Part shown: piece after piece, positions 1 through 6,187 of the stretch
Layout of the letters: each line of letters opens with the position of its first letter
Numbering within the stretch: position 1 is the stretch's first letter
Assembly (NCBI GenBank): GCA_964242735.1
Contig: CAXTAK010000038.1
Coordinates: forward strand, 1-8,821
Direction: 5' to 3'
DNA from: CADCUY01 sp964242735
GTDB taxonomy: Bacteria > Actinomycetota > Actinomycetes > Actinomycetales > Quadrisphaeraceae
DNA: 8,821 bases
The notes under the pieces: model-generated
The model's database searches: none
The model's input: the letters and a program-made list of their open reading frames with translations, nothing else
What the model was told of the DNA's origin: nothing
Made by a program: the position numbers and the translations under genes

Positions 1-55
1 TGGCGCGCGCTCAGGGCTGTGCTGTCTCGGCGCTGGCGCGCGCTCAGGGCTGTGC
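1..55. repeat. Two copies of a 22-bp direct repeat, 33-bp period
   Basis: Positions 1-22 and 34-55 are identical over 22 bases (beginning TGGCGCGCGC and ending GGGCTGTGC), separated by 11 unrelated bases. The first copy touches the window edge, so the array may continue upstream. The second copy ends 12 bases before the ATG of the DUF3046 gene, where a promoter and ribosome binding site would normally lie. The role is unknown. It could be a tandem repeat, a regulator-binding pair or a scar of local rearrangement; nothing in the sequence decides between these. Confidence 0.85.
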
Positions 56-67
56 CACGCTCGCTCC

Positions 68-292
68 ATGCGACGCAGCGAGTTCTGGGTGCTGGCCGAC
101 GACGTCCTCGGCGCCGCCCGCGCCCGCACCGTGGTCGCCGACCTCGTGCTCACCGACCTCGGCGACCGCACCGCCGACCGCGCCCTGGAGGACGCCGAGG
201 ACCCCGGCGCGGTGTGGACGGCACTGTGCGACGCCCTCGACGTCCCGCCTGCCCGCCGCTACGCGGCCCTCGACCTGAAGCGGAGGGTGTGA
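68..292 (+). CDS. DUF3046 family protein
   Basis: This 74-residue protein opens with MRRSEFW and continues with RTVVADLVLTDLGDRTADRAL, EDPGAVWTALCDALDVP. That is the recognisable layout of DUF3046: an N-terminal R-x-x-EFW, a central L-G-x-RT-x-x-x-AL and a C-terminal VW-x-A-x-CDALDVPP. The family is small (usually about 60-75 aa), actinobacterial and of unknown function. In mycobacteria and streptomycetes a member sits beside recA/recX. The MRxSEFW start is the family's canonical N-terminus, which fixes the ATG even though no good Shine-Dalgarno precedes it. The C-terminal tail (YAALDLKRRV) runs slightly past the conserved core. The next gene begins 2 nt after its stop and its ribosome binding site lies inside this gene, so the two are probably co-transcribed. 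The recA neighbour expected downstream is absent here. Confidence 0.85.
   Translation: MRRSEFWVLADDVLGAARARTVVADLVLTDLGDRTADRALEDAEDPGAVWTALCDALDVPPARRYAALDLKRRV
282..287 (+). promoter_or_regulatory. Shine-Dalgarno of the epimerase gene
   Basis: GGAGGG lies 7 nt before the GTG at 295, inside the last codons of the DUF3046 gene. It decides the start at 295. The same frame is open back to position 19, but that upstream part translates to an Arg/Pro-rich shadow of the DUF3046 gene. Confidence 0.85.
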
Positions 293-294
293 CC

Positions 295-1287
295 GTGGCT
301 GACCTGCGGGTGCTGTTCATCGGCGGCAGCGGGATCATCAGCTCCGCCTGCTCCCGGCTGGCGGTGGCCAGCGGCATCGAGCTCACCGTGCTCAACCGCG
401 GCCAGACCACCACGCGGCCGCTGCCGCCGGAGGTGGCGCTGGTGCGCGCCGACGTCCGCGACGCCGCCGCGGTCCGCGAGGCCCTTGCCGGCCGGGAGTT
501 CGACGTCGTGGTCGACTGGCTCGCCCTCACCCCCGACCACGTGCGCGCCGATGTCGAGCGCTTCACCGGCCGTGTCGGCCAGTACGTGTTCATCAGCTCC
601 GCCTCGGCCTACCAGACACCGCCCGCGCGCCTGCCGGTGCTGGAGTCGACGCCGCTCAGCAACCCGTTCTGGCAGTACTCCCGCGACAAGATCGCCTGCG
701 AGGACCTGCTGGTGAGGGCTTACCGCGACGGCGGCTTCCCCGCCACGATCGTCCGCCCCTCGCACACCTACGACCGCACGCTGGTGCCCTTCGACGGCGG
801 GTGGACGGTGCTGGACCGGATGCGCCGCGGCGCCGAGGTCGTCGTCCACGGCGACGGCACCTCGCTGTGGACCCTCACCCACACCGAGGACTTCGCGCGC
901 GCCCTCGTCCCGCTGCTCGGCCAGTACCGCACGGCCGGTGACGTCTTCCACATCACCTCCGACGACGTCCTCACCTGGGACCAGATCGCGCACGCCCTCG
1001 CCAGGGCCGCGGGTGTGGAGGCGCGCATCGTCCACGTGCCCGCGGACGCGATCGCCGCGGCCGACCCCGAGTGGGGCGCCGGGGTGCTCGGTGACAAGTC
1101 GCACTCGATGGTCTTCGACAACGCCAAGCTGCGCACCGTGGTCCCCGGGTGGCGCGCCACCGTCCCCTTCGAGCGGGGGGCGCGCGAGATCGTGGCCTGG
1201 CACGACGAGGACCCCGCGCGCCGGCAGGTCGACGCGCGCCTCGACGCCGTCATGGACACCCTCGCCGAGGCGCACCGGCCCCGCTGA
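295..1287 (+). CDS. NAD(P)-dependent epimerase/dehydratase, atypical SDR family
   Basis: A 330-residue Rossmann-fold protein of the extended/atypical short-chain dehydrogenase superfamily. The nucleotide-binding strand-loop is at residues 5-16 (RVLFIGGSGIIS), with the glycine-rich loop GGSGIIS. An N-R (NRG, 34-36) follows the second strand, where adenine-ribose contacts are made, and D53 ends the third strand. The catalytic region shows FISSASAYQ (99-107) and a Y-x-x-x-K pair at Y128/K132 (YSRDK). RPSHTYD and the HTEDFARAL segment are typical of the C-terminal half of epimerases. The GIISS variant resembles the CSP41-like/sugar epimerase branch, so a sugar or nucleotide-sugar substrate is likely but cannot be named. 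The GTG start follows a strong Shine-Dalgarno. The gene forms a unit with DUF3046 and converges on the transporter operon, with only 9 nt between the two stop codons. Nothing links it to the pyrimidine genes. Confidence 0.85.
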   Translation: MADLRVLFIGGSGIISSACSRLAVASGIELTVLNRGQTTTRPLPPEVALVRADVRDAAAVREALAGREFDVVVDWLALTPDHVRADVERFTGRVGQYVFISSASAYQTPPARLPVLESTPLSNPFWQYSRDKIACEDLLVRAYRDGGFPATIVRPSHTYDRTLVPFDGGWTVLDRMRRGAEVVVHGDGTSLWTLTHTEDFARALVPLLGQYRTAGDVFHITSDDVLTWDQIAHALARAAGVEARIVHVPADAIAAADPEWGAGVLGDKSHSMVFDNAKLRTVVPGWRATVPFERGAREIVAWHDEDPARRQVDARLDAVMDTLAEAHRPR

Positions 1288-1288
1288 G

Positions 1289-1310
1289 CCGGCGGCTCAC
1301 TCGCCGCCGG
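1289..1310. terminator. GC-rich hairpin between convergent genes, possible bidirectional terminator
   Basis: CCGGCGGC (1289-1296) and GCCGCCGG (1303-1310) form a perfect 8-bp stem around a 6-nt loop, TCACTC. The hairpin begins 2 nt after the epimerase stop, and the stop codon of the minus-strand lipoprotein gene (TCA at 1297-1299) lies in the loop. Position between two converging units fits termination for both strands. There is no U-tract on either side, as is common in high-GC actinobacteria, so intrinsic termination is inferred rather than shown. Confidence 0.45.
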
Positions 1311-2517
1311 GCTGCAGCTCCACGGCGATCGGAGCGAAGCCCTCGCCGGTGGTGTCAGCGCCGTCCTCCGCCAGCTCGGCCAGGGCCCGCTCCACGTACT
1401 CGTTGGTGTACGCGCCGTCACCCGGGTCGGCGGTGATCACGGTCGCGCCCTCGAGGTTCTTCGCGCTCAGCGCCACGTCGACCGTCTGCTGCCAGGCGGC
1501 GTCGTCCACGACCCCGATCCCGTCCGGGGAGGGCCAGATGAGCTTGTTCACCTCGTTGACCTGCCACAGCTGGTGGCTGTTGCCGAGCGTGGAGCCCGCC
1601 GCCACGACGTCGTCGCGGCAGGTCTCGGGCTCGTCGCGGCAGAAGGCCCACCCCCTGACGGAGGCCTTGATGAAGGCGACCGTCGTCTCCTGGTAGGCCT
1701 CGTCGGAGCCCAGGCGCTCGGCGTTGGCCCAGATCGCGTCCTGCAGCATGGCGGTGCCGGTGGTGTTCCAGTCGAGCACGGTGAAGTCCTCCGGGGTGTA
1801 CAGCTCCCCGGTCTCGGGGTTCGTCGCCTCCAGCACCTGGGCGTACTCGTTGTAGGTCATGGCTTGCGCGGCGTCGATGTCGCCGTTGAGCAGCGCGTTC
1901 ATGTCGAACTGCTGCTGCACCAGCGTGACGTCGGCCGCCGGGTCGAGCCCCGCCTCGGTGATCCCCGCGAACAGCTCGAACTCGTTGCCGAACCCCCAGT
2001 TGCCCACCGTCTTGCCCGCCAGGTCGGCGGGGGTGGAGATGCCAGCGTCGGCGAAGGAGACCTGCAGGGTGCCCGAGCGCTGGAAGATCTGCGCCACGTC
2101 GACGATGCCCGCGCCCGCCTCGATCGAGGCCAGCGCCTTCGGCACCCACGCGATGGCGTAGTCGACCTGCCCCTGCGCGAGCACCGTCTGCGGCACGATG
2201 TCGGTGCCGCCCTCGACGATCTCGACGTCGAGCCCCTCCTCCTCGTAGAAGCCCTGCGCGTCGGCGGCGATGTAGCCGGCGAACTGCGCCTGGTTGAACC
2301 ACTGCAGCTGCAGCGTGACGGGTGTGACCTCCCCCTCGGCGCCCCCATCGCCCGAGCTGCCGCCCGAGGACCCCGCCTCCGAGCTGGACGTCGCCGCCGG
2401 GGCCGCGTCGTCGGCGGTGCCGCACGAGGCCAGCAGCAGGCCCCCGAGCAGCACGACGGGCAGGGCGAGCGGGCGCAGGGCGACCGGGCGGTGGGGGTTC
2501 GACGTCGGGCGGGTCAT
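1297..2517 (-). CDS. ABC transporter substrate-binding lipoprotein, NMT1/THI5-like
   Basis: This 406-residue extracytoplasmic binding protein has a lipoprotein signal. A basic N-terminus and hydrophobic stretch (about 14-29) end in LLLASC with the lipidated Cys at residue 32. A Ser/Gly/Ala-rich linker (about 38-63) follows. The mature domain starts VTLQLQWFNQAQFAGY (67-82), then GFYEEEGLDVEIVEGG (89-104). This is the hallmark of the NMT1/THI5 group that binds thiamine-pyrimidine precursors (ThiY), riboflavin (RibY) and, by genome context, pyrimidines. DLAGKTVGNWGFGNEFE (165-181) is the second lobe entry. Cys293 and Cys300 (CRDEPETC) may form a disulfide. The ATG at 2517 is chosen over an upstream in-frame ATG at 2580 because GAGGAG lies 5 nt before it and it gives a proper signal peptide. 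As last gene of an operon with dihydropyrimidinase, its ligand is inferred to be a pyrimidine, hydantoin or related ring; riboflavin or a thiamine precursor remains possible. Confidence 0.88.
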   Translation of the reverse strand: MTRPTSNPHRPVALRPLALPVVLLGGLLLASCGTADDAAPAATSSSEAGSSGGSSGDGGAEGEVTPVTLQLQWFNQAQFAGYIAADAQGFYEEEGLDVEIVEGGTDIVPQTVLAQGQVDYAIAWVPKALASIEAGAGIVDVAQIFQRSGTLQVSFADAGISTPADLAGKTVGNWGFGNEFELFAGITEAGLDPAADVTLVQQQFDMNALLNGDIDAAQAMTYNEYAQVLEATNPETGELYTPEDFTVLDWNTTGTAMLQDAIWANAERLGSDEAYQETTVAFIKASVRGWAFCRDEPETCRDDVVAAGSTLGNSHQLWQVNEVNKLIWPSPDGIGVVDDAAWQQTVDVALSAKNLEGATVITADPGDGAYTNEYVERALAELAEDGADTTGEGFAPIAVELQPGGE

Positions 2518-2522
2518 GGGGG

Positions 2523-2528
2523 CTCCTC
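2523..2528 (-). promoter_or_regulatory. Shine-Dalgarno of the substrate-binding lipoprotein gene
   Basis: On the minus strand GAGGAG stands 5 nt before the ATG at 2517. It lies in the 25-nt gap after the permease stop. A separate strong site for the binding protein fits the higher expression such proteins need relative to the membrane subunits, and it sets the start at 2517. Confidence 0.8.
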
Positions 2529-2542
2529 GGTGGGGGACGGGG

Positions 2543-3325
2543 TCAAGGGGTCGAGGTGCGACGCCACGGCGTGGCGGCACGCTCCAGGGCGAGAGCGGCG
2601 GCGTAGAACAGCAGACCCAGGGCGCACGCCCCGAGGACGTACGCCCACGCCCGCGGGTACGCGGAGTTCGCCGCCGCGGAGGTGATGCGGGAGCCGAGCC
2701 CGGTCTGCAGACCGCCGAAGTACTCGGCGACGACCGCGGAGATCACCGCCGCGGACGCCGCGAGCCGCAACCCGGTGAAGACGAACGGCAGGGCCCCTGG
2801 CAGGCGCACGAAGCGGGTGCTGGCCCACCCCGACGCCGCGTACGAGCGCATCAGCTCCTCGTGCACGGGTTCGACGGTGAGCAGGCCGCGCAGGGAGTTG
2901 ACGAACACGGGCACGAAGACCACCAGGGCCACGACGAGGCGCCGCGGCAGCTCCGACGTCGCCCCGTACATCGTCGCGAAGACCGGCGCCAGGGCCACGA
3001 CGGGCATCGCCGCGACGGCCGCCGCGAGCGGCACGAGGACCTCGCGCACCAGGGGCAGTCGCGCGGCGAGGGTGGCGGCCACCAGCGCCGCCACCGCACC
3101 GGCGAGCAGCCCGACCAGCGCGTTGAGCCCCGTCGCGCCCGCCGCGGCGACCACCTGCGCCGCGACGCCCCCCAGGGCTGCGGCGATGGCCGAGGGGGAG
3201 GGGAGCACGAAGGGGGCGATCCGCCCCAGGCGCACCACCGCCTCCCACCCGGCCAGGGCGAGGAGCGCGACGGCGACGGGGGCGAGCAGCGGGCCCCAGC
3301 GGCCCCCGCGGCCGGTACGGCTCAC
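2543..3325 (-). CDS. ABC transporter permease (nitrate/taurine/pyrimidine type), subunit next to the lipoprotein gene
   Basis: A 260-residue integral membrane protein of the BPD_transp_1 family. The first membrane segment is about residues 12-32, followed by FVLPSPSAIAAAL (39-51), the typical LPSP element after TM1 in the SsuC/TauC/ThiX-type permeases. Further hydrophobic stretches are near 66-87, 96-117, 129-147, a region around 185-205 and a C-terminal one around 230-250. The cytoplasmic EAA loop that docks on the ATPase is EELMRSYAASGWASTRFVRLP (156-176), with its conserved Gly at 166. The start is a GTG at 3325 with GAGGGG 6 nt upstream (3332-3337). It probably pairs with the other permease of this operon to make a heterodimeric channel. 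Substrate is inferred only from context. Confidence 0.88.
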   Translation of the reverse strand: MSRTGRGGRWGPLLAPVAVALLALAGWEAVVRLGRIAPFVLPSPSAIAAALGGVAAQVVAAAGATGLNALVGLLAGAVAALVAATLAARLPLVREVLVPLAAAVAAMPVVALAPVFATMYGATSELPRRLVVALVVFVPVFVNSLRGLLTVEPVHEELMRSYAASGWASTRFVRLPGALPFVFTGLRLAASAAVISAVVAEYFGGLQTGLGSRITSAAANSAYPRAWAYVLGACALGLLFYAAALALERAATPWRRTSTP

Positions 3326-3349
3326 AGCGGACCCCTCACGACGAGTCCT

Positions 3350-4186
3350 TCACGGTGCGCCCCGCAGCGCCGCTCGCACCGCGACCACCGCCTCGGCGAA
3401 GGCGGGCGTGGCGCGCACCGCGTCGTCGCGACCGCCGCCGGTGTCGCCGCTGTCGTCGCCCTCGAAGGCCACCGGGACCACGGCGGCGACCCGGCCCGGG
3501 CGCGCCGACATCACCACCACCCGGTCGGAGAGGAAGACGGCCTCGGGCACGGAGTGGGTGACGAAGACGACGGTGCACCCCGTCGCTGCTCGCACCCCCA
3601 GCAGCTCGCCCTGGAGCCGCTCGCGGGTCATCTCGTCGAGGGCCCCGAACGGCTCGTCCATCAGCAGCAGCGACGGGCGCTCGGCCAGCGCCCGGGCGAT
3701 GGCGACCCGCTGCTGCATGCCACCGGAGAGCTGGCTCGGTCGGTGACCGGCGAAGTCGGAGAGCCCGACGAGCTCCAGGAGCTCCCGCGCCCGCTGCCGC
3801 CGGGCCGACCTGGCGATCCCGTGCAGCTGCAGCGGGAGCTCGACGTTGCCGGCCACGGTGCGCCACTCCAGCAGGCCGGCGGCCTGGAAGGCGATGCCGT
3901 AGTCCTGGTCGAGCCGGGCCCGGTGCGCGCTCTTGCCGCCGACGGCGACCGTGCCCTCGGTGGGGTCGACGAGGTCGGCCACCACCCGCAGCAGCGTGGA
4001 CTTCCCGCACCCCGACGGTCCGATCAGCGACACGAGCTCGCCGCGGGCGATGGACAGGTCGATGCCCGCCAGCGCGGTGACGGTGCCGAAGCGGACGACG
4101 ACGCCGCGGACCTCGACGGCCAGGGCGCTGGGCTGGGCACCGGCCCCAGCACCGGTCGCGGACGCCGTGGCCTCGGTGGCGGTCAC
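3350..4186 (-). CDS. ABC transporter ATP-binding protein
   Basis: This 278-residue nucleotide-binding subunit drives the importer. All ABC motifs are intact: Walker A GPSGCGKST (56-64), Q-loop Q101, signature LSGGM (153-157) followed by QQR, Walker B LLLMDEP (173-179) with D-loop GALD (181-184), and the switch His211 in VFVTHS. It belongs to the SsuB/TauB/ThiZ-like group that partners NMT1/SsuA-type binding proteins. The N-terminal 20 residues are a low-complexity Ala/Thr/Gly lead. The start is the GTG at 4184-4186, whose GTGA overlaps the stop of the preceding permease by 4 nt and which has an AGGGGGG stretch upstream. The frame stays open much further upstream, but that is a shadow of the permease. 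The C-terminal tail after about 228 contains a Gly/Asp-rich insert (GDDSGDTGGGRDD) before a final helix. Confidence 0.92.
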   Translation of the reverse strand: MTATEATASATGAGAGAQPSALAVEVRGVVVRFGTVTALAGIDLSIARGELVSLIGPSGCGKSTLLRVVADLVDPTEGTVAVGGKSAHRARLDQDYGIAFQAAGLLEWRTVAGNVELPLQLHGIARSARRQRARELLELVGLSDFAGHRPSQLSGGMQQRVAIARALAERPSLLLMDEPFGALDEMTRERLQGELLGVRAATGCTVVFVTHSVPEAVFLSDRVVVMSARPGRVAAVVPVAFEGDDSGDTGGGRDDAVRATPAFAEAVVAVRAALRGAP

Positions 4187-5133
4187 ACCACCACCCCCCT
4201 CGCCGGGCGCGCGGCGGTGGCGCGGTCCGCGAGGGTGAGCAGGGTGGCGACGACCAGGCCGAGGACGACGGCGCCGAGGATCGCCGCGTACACGCGCGCC
4301 GGCGAGGACGTGGCCTGCTGGGCGTACTCGATGACGAGGCGGCCGATGCCCCCGCGGGTGCCGGTGGAGATCTCCGCGACGATCGCCCCGACCACGGCCT
4401 GCGCTCCGGCGAGGCGCAGCGCGGGCACGAGGAAGGGGCGCGCCGCGGGCAGGCGCAGGTGCAGCAGCTGGGCGCGCCAGGGCACGGCGTAGCTGCGGAA
4501 CAGCTCCACCGCGGCGGGGGCAGGCGACTGCAGGCCGCGCAGCGCGCCGACGGCGACGGGCGAGAACGCCAGGAACGCGGCGATGACGACCACGGAGGCC
4601 TGGGGCGTCCACGACCACGCCCCGATCGCCACGGCGCCGCCCCACCCCGTCACCAGCGGGGCGATCGCGACGATCGGCACGGTCTGGCTGAGCACCACCC
4701 AGGGCAGCAGCCCGCTCTCGAGCAGGCGCAGGCGCTGCATGAGGACGGCGAGCCCCAACCCGACGGCGGCGCCGAGGAACCCCCCGAGCAGGGCCAGGCC
4801 CAGCGTCGAGGCGATGCCGGCGGCGACCGCCGCCCCGACGGTGCGCGATCCGGGGGTGCTCACCTCCTGCGTGCCCAGGACGGCGAGGACCTCACCGACG
4901 TGCGGCATCGCCCGGTCGTCGGCGCGGGGCAGCACCCGCACCCCGGCGACGCTCGCGCCGTCCACCGGCCCCACCGCCTTGTAGCCCTCCCAGGCCAGCA
5001 CCAGGAGCACCACCGCGCCCAGCAGGACCGCCAGCCGCCCGGCGCCCGCCCGGGTGCGCTCGCGGGCCCTGGTCCGGGTGCCTGCGGGAGTGCGGGCGGC
5101 AGTGCTGGTGCCGGTGCTCGCGGCCGGGCTCAT
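4183..5133 (-). CDS. ABC transporter permease, subunit next to the oxidoreductase gene
   Basis: A 316-residue BPD_transp_1-family membrane protein, second permease of the operon and longer than its partner. It opens with about 33 Ser/Thr/Ala/Arg-rich residues, then TM1 (about 34-54). The segment after TM1 is enlarged (about 55-90), then several hydrophobic helices follow. The EAA loop is VELFRSYAVPWRAQLLHLRLP (209-229). The canonical EAA glycine is replaced by Trp219, unlike the partner, as often seen when two different permease chains pair. It ends RGVVV. Start ATG at 5133 overlaps the stop of the LLM gene (ATGA) and has no clear Shine-Dalgarno, so coupled translation is likely. The open frame reaching back to 5826 is an antiphase shadow of the LLM gene. 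Confidence 0.87.
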   Translation of the reverse strand: MSPAASTGTSTAARTPAGTRTRARERTRAGAGRLAVLLGAVVLLVLAWEGYKAVGPVDGASVAGVRVLPRADDRAMPHVGEVLAVLGTQEVSTPGSRTVGAAVAAGIASTLGLALLGGFLGAAVGLGLAVLMQRLRLLESGLLPWVVLSQTVPIVAIAPLVTGWGGAVAIGAWSWTPQASVVVIAAFLAFSPVAVGALRGLQSPAPAAVELFRSYAVPWRAQLLHLRLPAARPFLVPALRLAGAQAVVGAIVAEISTGTRGGIGRLVIEYAQQATSSPARVYAAILGAVVLGLVVATLLTLADRATAARPARGVVV

Positions 5134-6170
5134 GGCAGTGCTGCCCGCGCGCCCAGGGCGGCCCGCACCGCGGGGATGACCTGCTCGCCGTACGCGCGCA
5201 GCGTGGACTCCTTCGCGTCGTGCTGCAGGTACAGCGCGAACTGGGTGACGCCGAGCTCGGCGAGGGCGAGGAGCTTCGAGGTGTGGTCGGCGGGCTCCCC
5301 GAGCACGCAGAACCGGTCGACGACCTCGTCGGGCACGAACGCCGCGTGGGTGTTCCCAGCGCGCCCGTGCTCGGCGTAGTCGTAGCTCTCCCGCGCCCTG
5401 ATGTAGTCGGTGAGGGCCTGCGGCACCGTCCCCGCGCCGCCGTAGCGGGCGACGATGTCGGCGACGTGGTTGCCGACCATGCCGCCGAACCACCGGCACT
5501 GCTCGCGCTGGTGGGCCAGCTCCGCGCCGGAGGCCGACGGCCCCACGTAGGCCGGCGCCGCCACGCAGAACGCGATGGCGTCGGGGTCGCGCCCGGCGCC
5601 CGCTGCGGCCTCGCGGACCTGCGCGATCATCCACGCCGCGATGTCGAGGTCGGCGAGCTGGAGGATGTACCCGTCGCCCACCTCGCCCGTGAGCGCCAGG
5701 GCCTTCGGGCCGTAGGCGGCGACCCACACCTCCAGGGCGCTGGAGCTCACCCACGGCAGGCGCACCGGCGTGCCGCCGATCTCGACGGAGCGGCCGTTGG
5801 CCAGTTCGCGGACGACGTGCACGCACTCGCGCAGCTGGGCGAGCGTCGTGGGCCGGCCCCCGGTGACCCGCACCGCGGAGTCACCCCGGCCGATGCCGCA
5901 CACGGTGCGGTTGCCGTAGGTCTCGTTGAGGGTGGCGAACAGCGACGCGGTGACCGTCGGGTCCCGCGTGGCGGGGTTGGTCACCATCGGCCCCACCGTG
6001 ATGCGGTCGGTCGCCGCGAGGATCGCCGCGTAGGTGACGTACGGCTCCTGCCACAGCAGGTGGGAGTCGAAGGTCCAGGCGTGGGAGAACCCGTGAGCCT
6101 CCGCCTGGCGGGCGAGCTCGACGACGCGCTGCGCGGGCGGGTCGTTCTGCAGGACGATCCCGAAGTCCAT
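5130..6170 (-). CDS. LLM-class flavin/F420-dependent oxidoreductase (TIGR03842-like)
   Basis: A 346-residue luciferase-like TIM-barrel enzyme. It begins MDFGIVLQNDPP and carries AEAHGFSHAWTFDSHLLWQE (23-42), GPMVTNPATRDP (60-71), CGIGRGDSA (92-100), AAYGPKAL (152-159) and GDGYILQL (166-173). These are group hallmarks of the LLM superfamily and match, from memory, the family annotated as TIGR03842 F420-dependent oxidoreductase. The cofactor (F420 or FMN) and reaction are not established by sequence. It lies between hydantoinase and transporter genes, with a 4-nt overlap to the permease, so it almost certainly acts on the same compound class. Candidate roles are reduction of a pyrimidine ring to its 5,6-dihydro form or oxidation of a modified substrate. 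RutA, the uracil ring-opening monooxygenase, belongs to the same superfamily. The ATG at 6170 matches family N-termini but lacks a Shine-Dalgarno; a GTG at 6191 overlapping the hydantoinase stop is the alternative. Confidence 0.88.
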   Translation of the reverse strand: MDFGIVLQNDPPAQRVVELARQAEAHGFSHAWTFDSHLLWQEPYVTYAAILAATDRITVGPMVTNPATRDPTVTASLFATLNETYGNRTVCGIGRGDSAVRVTGGRPTTLAQLRECVHVVRELANGRSVEIGGTPVRLPWVSSSALEVWVAAYGPKALALTGEVGDGYILQLADLDIAAWMIAQVREAAAGAGRDPDAIAFCVAAPAYVGPSASGAELAHQREQCRWFGGMVGNHVADIVARYGGAGTVPQALTDYIRARESYDYAEHGRAGNTHAAFVPDEVVDRFCVLGEPADHTSKLLALAELGVTQFALYLQHDAKESTLRAYGEQVIPAVRAALGARAALP

Positions 6171-6187
6171 CTGCTGCCGTCGCGCGA

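Noticed and set aside
19..294. In-frame upstream extension of the epimerase to an ATG at 19
   Set aside because: The extra 92 residues are Arg/Pro-rich and lie antiphase over the DUF3046 gene; a strong Shine-Dalgarno and the Rossmann start fit GTG 295.
259..1275. 338-codon minus-strand frame opposite the epimerase
   Set aside because: Composition is typical of a complementary-strand shadow, and the plus-strand product has clear SDR motifs.
1297..2517. Assignment of the binding protein to thiamine (ThiY) or riboflavin (RibY) transport
   Set aside because: The motifs are shared by several ligand groups; no thiamine or riboflavin gene or recognisable TPP/FMN riboswitch is in the window, so no such name was given.
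2294..4492. 732-codon open frame on the plus strand opposite the transporter genes
   Set aside because: It is low-complexity Arg/Gly/His/Glu-rich with no domain, and covers three well-supported minus-strand ABC genes; it is a by-product of high third-position GC.
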